From NCBI RefSeq assembly GCF_032884065.1, contig NC_088872.1:2046001-2110000 (forward strand): 64,000 nucleotides of DNA, given 5' to 3'. Within the stretch, counting starts at the first letter, position 1; every line of letters starts with the position of its first letter. Below the pieces are notes generated by a model, which was not told where the DNA came from, did not search any database, and saw only the letters and a list, made by a program, of their open reading frames with translations. The DNA comes from Artemia franciscana. Lineage: Eukaryota; Arthropoda; Branchiopoda; Anostraca; Artemiidae. Both the position numbers and the translations under genes were made by a program. This document shows, piece by piece, positions 61,385 through 64,000 of the stretch.

Positions 61385-63265
61385 ATCCTAGGCTCTGAAT
61401 CAAGTCGCAAGTTTAAACTAATAAAACTGATCCTCAAAGTAGAAAATTCAAAAGTCCTGAAACCCGACCAATTCACAGAAGAATTCTAAGACATATTCCA
61501 CGGTATCGTACAACTCAAAGGAGAATGCCACATCACGCTTAAAAGAGGAGCTGATTTCAAAGCTGTACCAGCTAGACCCATCCCCATTTTCAAAAAAAAA
61601 CCAAGACCCATCCCCATTTTTTTAAAAAGATATCAATAGGAAGGAAGAGCTTGGAGTAATCGAAAAGGTACTCCAGCCCATAGATTGGGTAAACGTCATG
61701 GTTGTAATTAAAAAGCCTGGAAAAAGCCTCCCAGTGTGCATCGACCCACATGACCTAAACAAGGCTATCAAAAGGCCACGCCACCTCATACCAACATTCG
61801 ATGAAGCAATACTTAGACTTGCTGAGGCAGAGTTTTCAAAAAACTAGACGCTTGTCATGGTTATTGGTCTTTGGTCCTAAGCGAAGAATCATCTCAGCTG
61901 GCAACCTTCAACACACAATACGGCCGTTTTAAGTTCAAAAGAATGCGTTTGAAGGCATCCAAGGCATATCTATAATTATTGATGGCATTATCATCTAAGG
62001 AAAAACCATTTAGAAACATGACGCGAATGTTTGGAGTGCTCTCATAAGAGCCCGTGAAAAAGGAGTCAAACTAAACCTTTAAAAAATGCGTATTCAAGTG
62101 CAATAGCATACCGTATTTCAGGCACGTCATATTAGAAAACGGAATAAACCTAGACCCAGAAAAGGCCTGAGCGCTGCGTGATATAAGAACCCCTTCTACA
62201 AAAGACGAACTATTAATAAATCAGACACTATTAGGAATGATGAACTATCTTGCAAGGCATATCCACAGTCTATCATCACTAAATCAGCTACTCCGTGACC
62301 TACCAAAACAGTGACAATTTAAGTAGAAACAGTCGCTTTTTTTAAGTCGATAAATTTGGGGGGAAATGCCAATGCACATCACATAATATCCTGTCTTAAG
62401 AAAAAAATTTGCACGCTACGGAACCCCTTGTACTGTAATAATCGACAAAACCCACCATTTCACATCCACACTATTCCGGAAGTTCATTGATAATTGGGAA
62501 ACCTCTTAAACCACATCGTCCCCGAGCTAGTCAAATGGACTAGCAAAAAAAGTGCAAACAGTCAAAGATATTCTTAACGGATACAGTTGGACATGATTTC
62601 AACTTAGCGCTGCTGGAGTACAGGAACACCCCGGTTGACGATCTAGCATACCAATCACAACTCTTGATGGGCAAAACCTGAGGTTAGTCGTTTCCTGCAC
62701 TAAACAGCTTCCCACACCAAAAACCGTTTGCCATAAAAGATTTCGACGGAATCGGATAAAAAAAACAGTCACGCCAAAGCAAATACCACGACAGACAGTC
62801 AAAGGAACTAAAACCTTTGCGAATCAGTCAACCAGTTCGAGCTCAAATTTTTGTGAAACTTTGGCAAGCCGGATAGATGAAAACCCAAGATCGTACATAA
62901 TTGGAACAACCGAAGTTGGAACTTACCAACGCAACAGGTGACCCCCCAAATAAGTTAAAATTTAACCAACGATAAAAACGTTTAACCAACATCCTCAATC
63001 ACCAGACCTCGCTGACCATGAGGAGGACAGCCCCGAAGCCGAAACTTCACCAGCACCTATACGTCCATCATTAATAACCCCCTTCCCACCTGTAACACCG
63101 ATAGAGACCCTTCCCCAACCCATTTACCTTGAGTGTAGCTCAGCGCTCCGCACACTCCTTTCAGCACCAAGAACCATACGCTCAACCTAAGAAGAACACC
63201 AAATCTCCCCATACGTTACCCGTAGTGGCCAGCCTGTGAAGCCAATACAGAGATTTCACATGTAA
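61385..63265 (+). mobile_element. Ty3/Gypsy pol fossil
   Basis: Old LTR-retrotransposon remnant about 1.9 kb long. Recognisable parts in order are reverse transcriptase (about 61640-61990), an RNase H/linker zone (about 62000-62330), integrase core (about 62400-62640) and the integrase C-terminal/polyprotein tail with the RSG-PVKP-QR text usual near the end of Gypsy pol (63215-63262). Gag, protease and a clear 5' LTR are not seen. It is broken throughout, with many breaks. Its left edge abuts a Helitron 5' end. Age: old by degree of decay; not measurable without both LTRs. Confidence 0.8.
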
Positions 63266-64000
63266 GGAATTCTGTGAACTATGTGTATTAAGTTACAAAT
63301 AAGTTGTGAATAAGTGGTGAACTTATAAGTGTAGTGCCATATTGAAAAACCTTTATTTAGTTAGTTTAATATAAAAATTGGAACTAATATGGAAGAACCT
63401 TTGTTTAGTTAGTTTAATGTATGTGGTCAAATTTTATGGAAGTTTTGTACCAGTTATCTAGTTTGGAAAAGAGGAAGGATATAAGATTCTAACTCAGTTT
63501 TCTATTCTAGGTGACCTGGGTTTCTGGTGCTAATTCAAATAAAAGACCATAATTTTTACTTTTATTAATAATTATCAGCATTTGCTGATAAATTGTCTAG
63601 GCAGTCACTTATTTATCTGCTATACAGACTAGACATAGGCGTCCCACCATGCGTCCAGAAGACTTCAAAGACATCTCGATTCATGCAGTCCACTTCCACA
63701 ATTGCAATCACTCCTAACAAGTTTTTTTTTTAATTCCATCACCTTTTTGCTTTCCATATAAGAGGGTGACTCTTGAATATCTGTTGTCATTGTTGGGTTT
63801 TTTATTTTCTTATTTTCGTTGTTTTATACTTTGTTGTTTGTTATCAAGGTATTTGTGTCTTTCTTTAGTGTATTAATAACACTGATTAAGCTTGTTTGTT
63901 TTTTCTATTTAGTCAATCTTTTTGATTTTCGTGCAAGATCTTCATTTTTTCGCCATTGTTTCAACTTTTCATTTCCTGTGTTTCGATATTGGTTGTTTTA
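63266..64000 (+). other. Possible 3' LTR remnant, then unrecognised sequence
   Basis: 63280-63600 follows the Gypsy pol end and has an AATAAA at 63538-63543. It may be the remnant 3' LTR, but no second copy is available for comparison. The rest is T-rich with no gene seen. Confidence 0.3.

Overview
This window is repeat-dominated, AT-rich genomic DNA from an animal. The evidence is an exon of a Kelch-like (KLHL2/3-type) gene with a GTGAGT splice donor, and a mixture of LINE, Penelope-like (PLE), Helitron, tRNA-derived and Ty3/Gypsy elements with very long (AT)n tracts. Nothing in it looks prokaryotic. The interspersed repeats remind me of branchiopod crustacean (Artemia-like) sequence, but that is recollection, not a search, and is weak. 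There are three 100-base N gaps: 3630-3729, 36030-36129 and 55159-55258.

Layout. 1-3.1 kb: copies of an uncharacterised interspersed family, here called R, around a LINE fragment. 3.5-10.45 kb: a nest of at least six pieces of one Helitron family in both orientations. The internal part of these copies is a higher-order minisatellite. They keep typical Helitron ends (5' TC, 3' hairpin plus CTAG), a degenerate N-terminal zinc-motif coding piece and the last 63 codons of the Helitron helicase (INKAQGQS...YVACSRV region). 10.45-11.4 kb: PLE N-terminal fragment. 11.6-13.2 kb: R copy. 13.3-15.8 kb: two PLE halves pointing away from each other. 15.8-20.5 kb: no recognised gene, with a trinucleotide-rich diverged repeat block. 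20.6-21.7 kb: 3' end of a CR1/L2-like LINE. 21.8-33.1 kb: exon-like pieces of an unrecognised plus-strand gene family, a 3.9-kb imperfect inverted repeat around a rearranged PLE (24.4-28.3 kb), and a 0.6-0.7-kb tandem duplication (30.8-32.0 kb). 34.9-35.6 kb: AT tracts and a Helitron 5' fragment. 36.2-36.75 kb: an intact 173-codon open frame of unknown function. 37.5-39.4 kb: Helitron with a duplicated zinc-motif coding module. 39.4-40.9 kb: R copy. 41.5-42.95 kb: two Helitron copies joined end to end, one carrying a tRNA-like segment. 44.0-46.05 kb: the most complete PLE (RT plus GIY-YIG). 46.4-48.1 kb: the longest R copy. 49.4-50 kb: LINE and PLE scraps. 50.8-50.97 kb: the Kelch exon. 52.1-53.4 kb: R copy and a tRNA-like segment. 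57.25-60.4 kb: near full-length APE-type LINE. 61.2-63.3 kb: a Helitron 5' end abutting an old, broken Ty3/Gypsy pol fossil.

The most interesting signals are four. The Helitron family's higher-order satellite contains fragments of its own helicase gene, and its 5' ends carry repeated TGACGTCA palindromes. PLE ends carry hammerhead-ribozyme-like cores. The R family is about 1.5-1.7 kb, codes for nothing and ends in a large snap-back hairpin. A near-perfect inverted duplication surrounds a PLE. Host coding content is low: one secure exon, one plausible intact ORF and a few weak exon candidates. All identities come from reading motifs by eye; no database search was possible.
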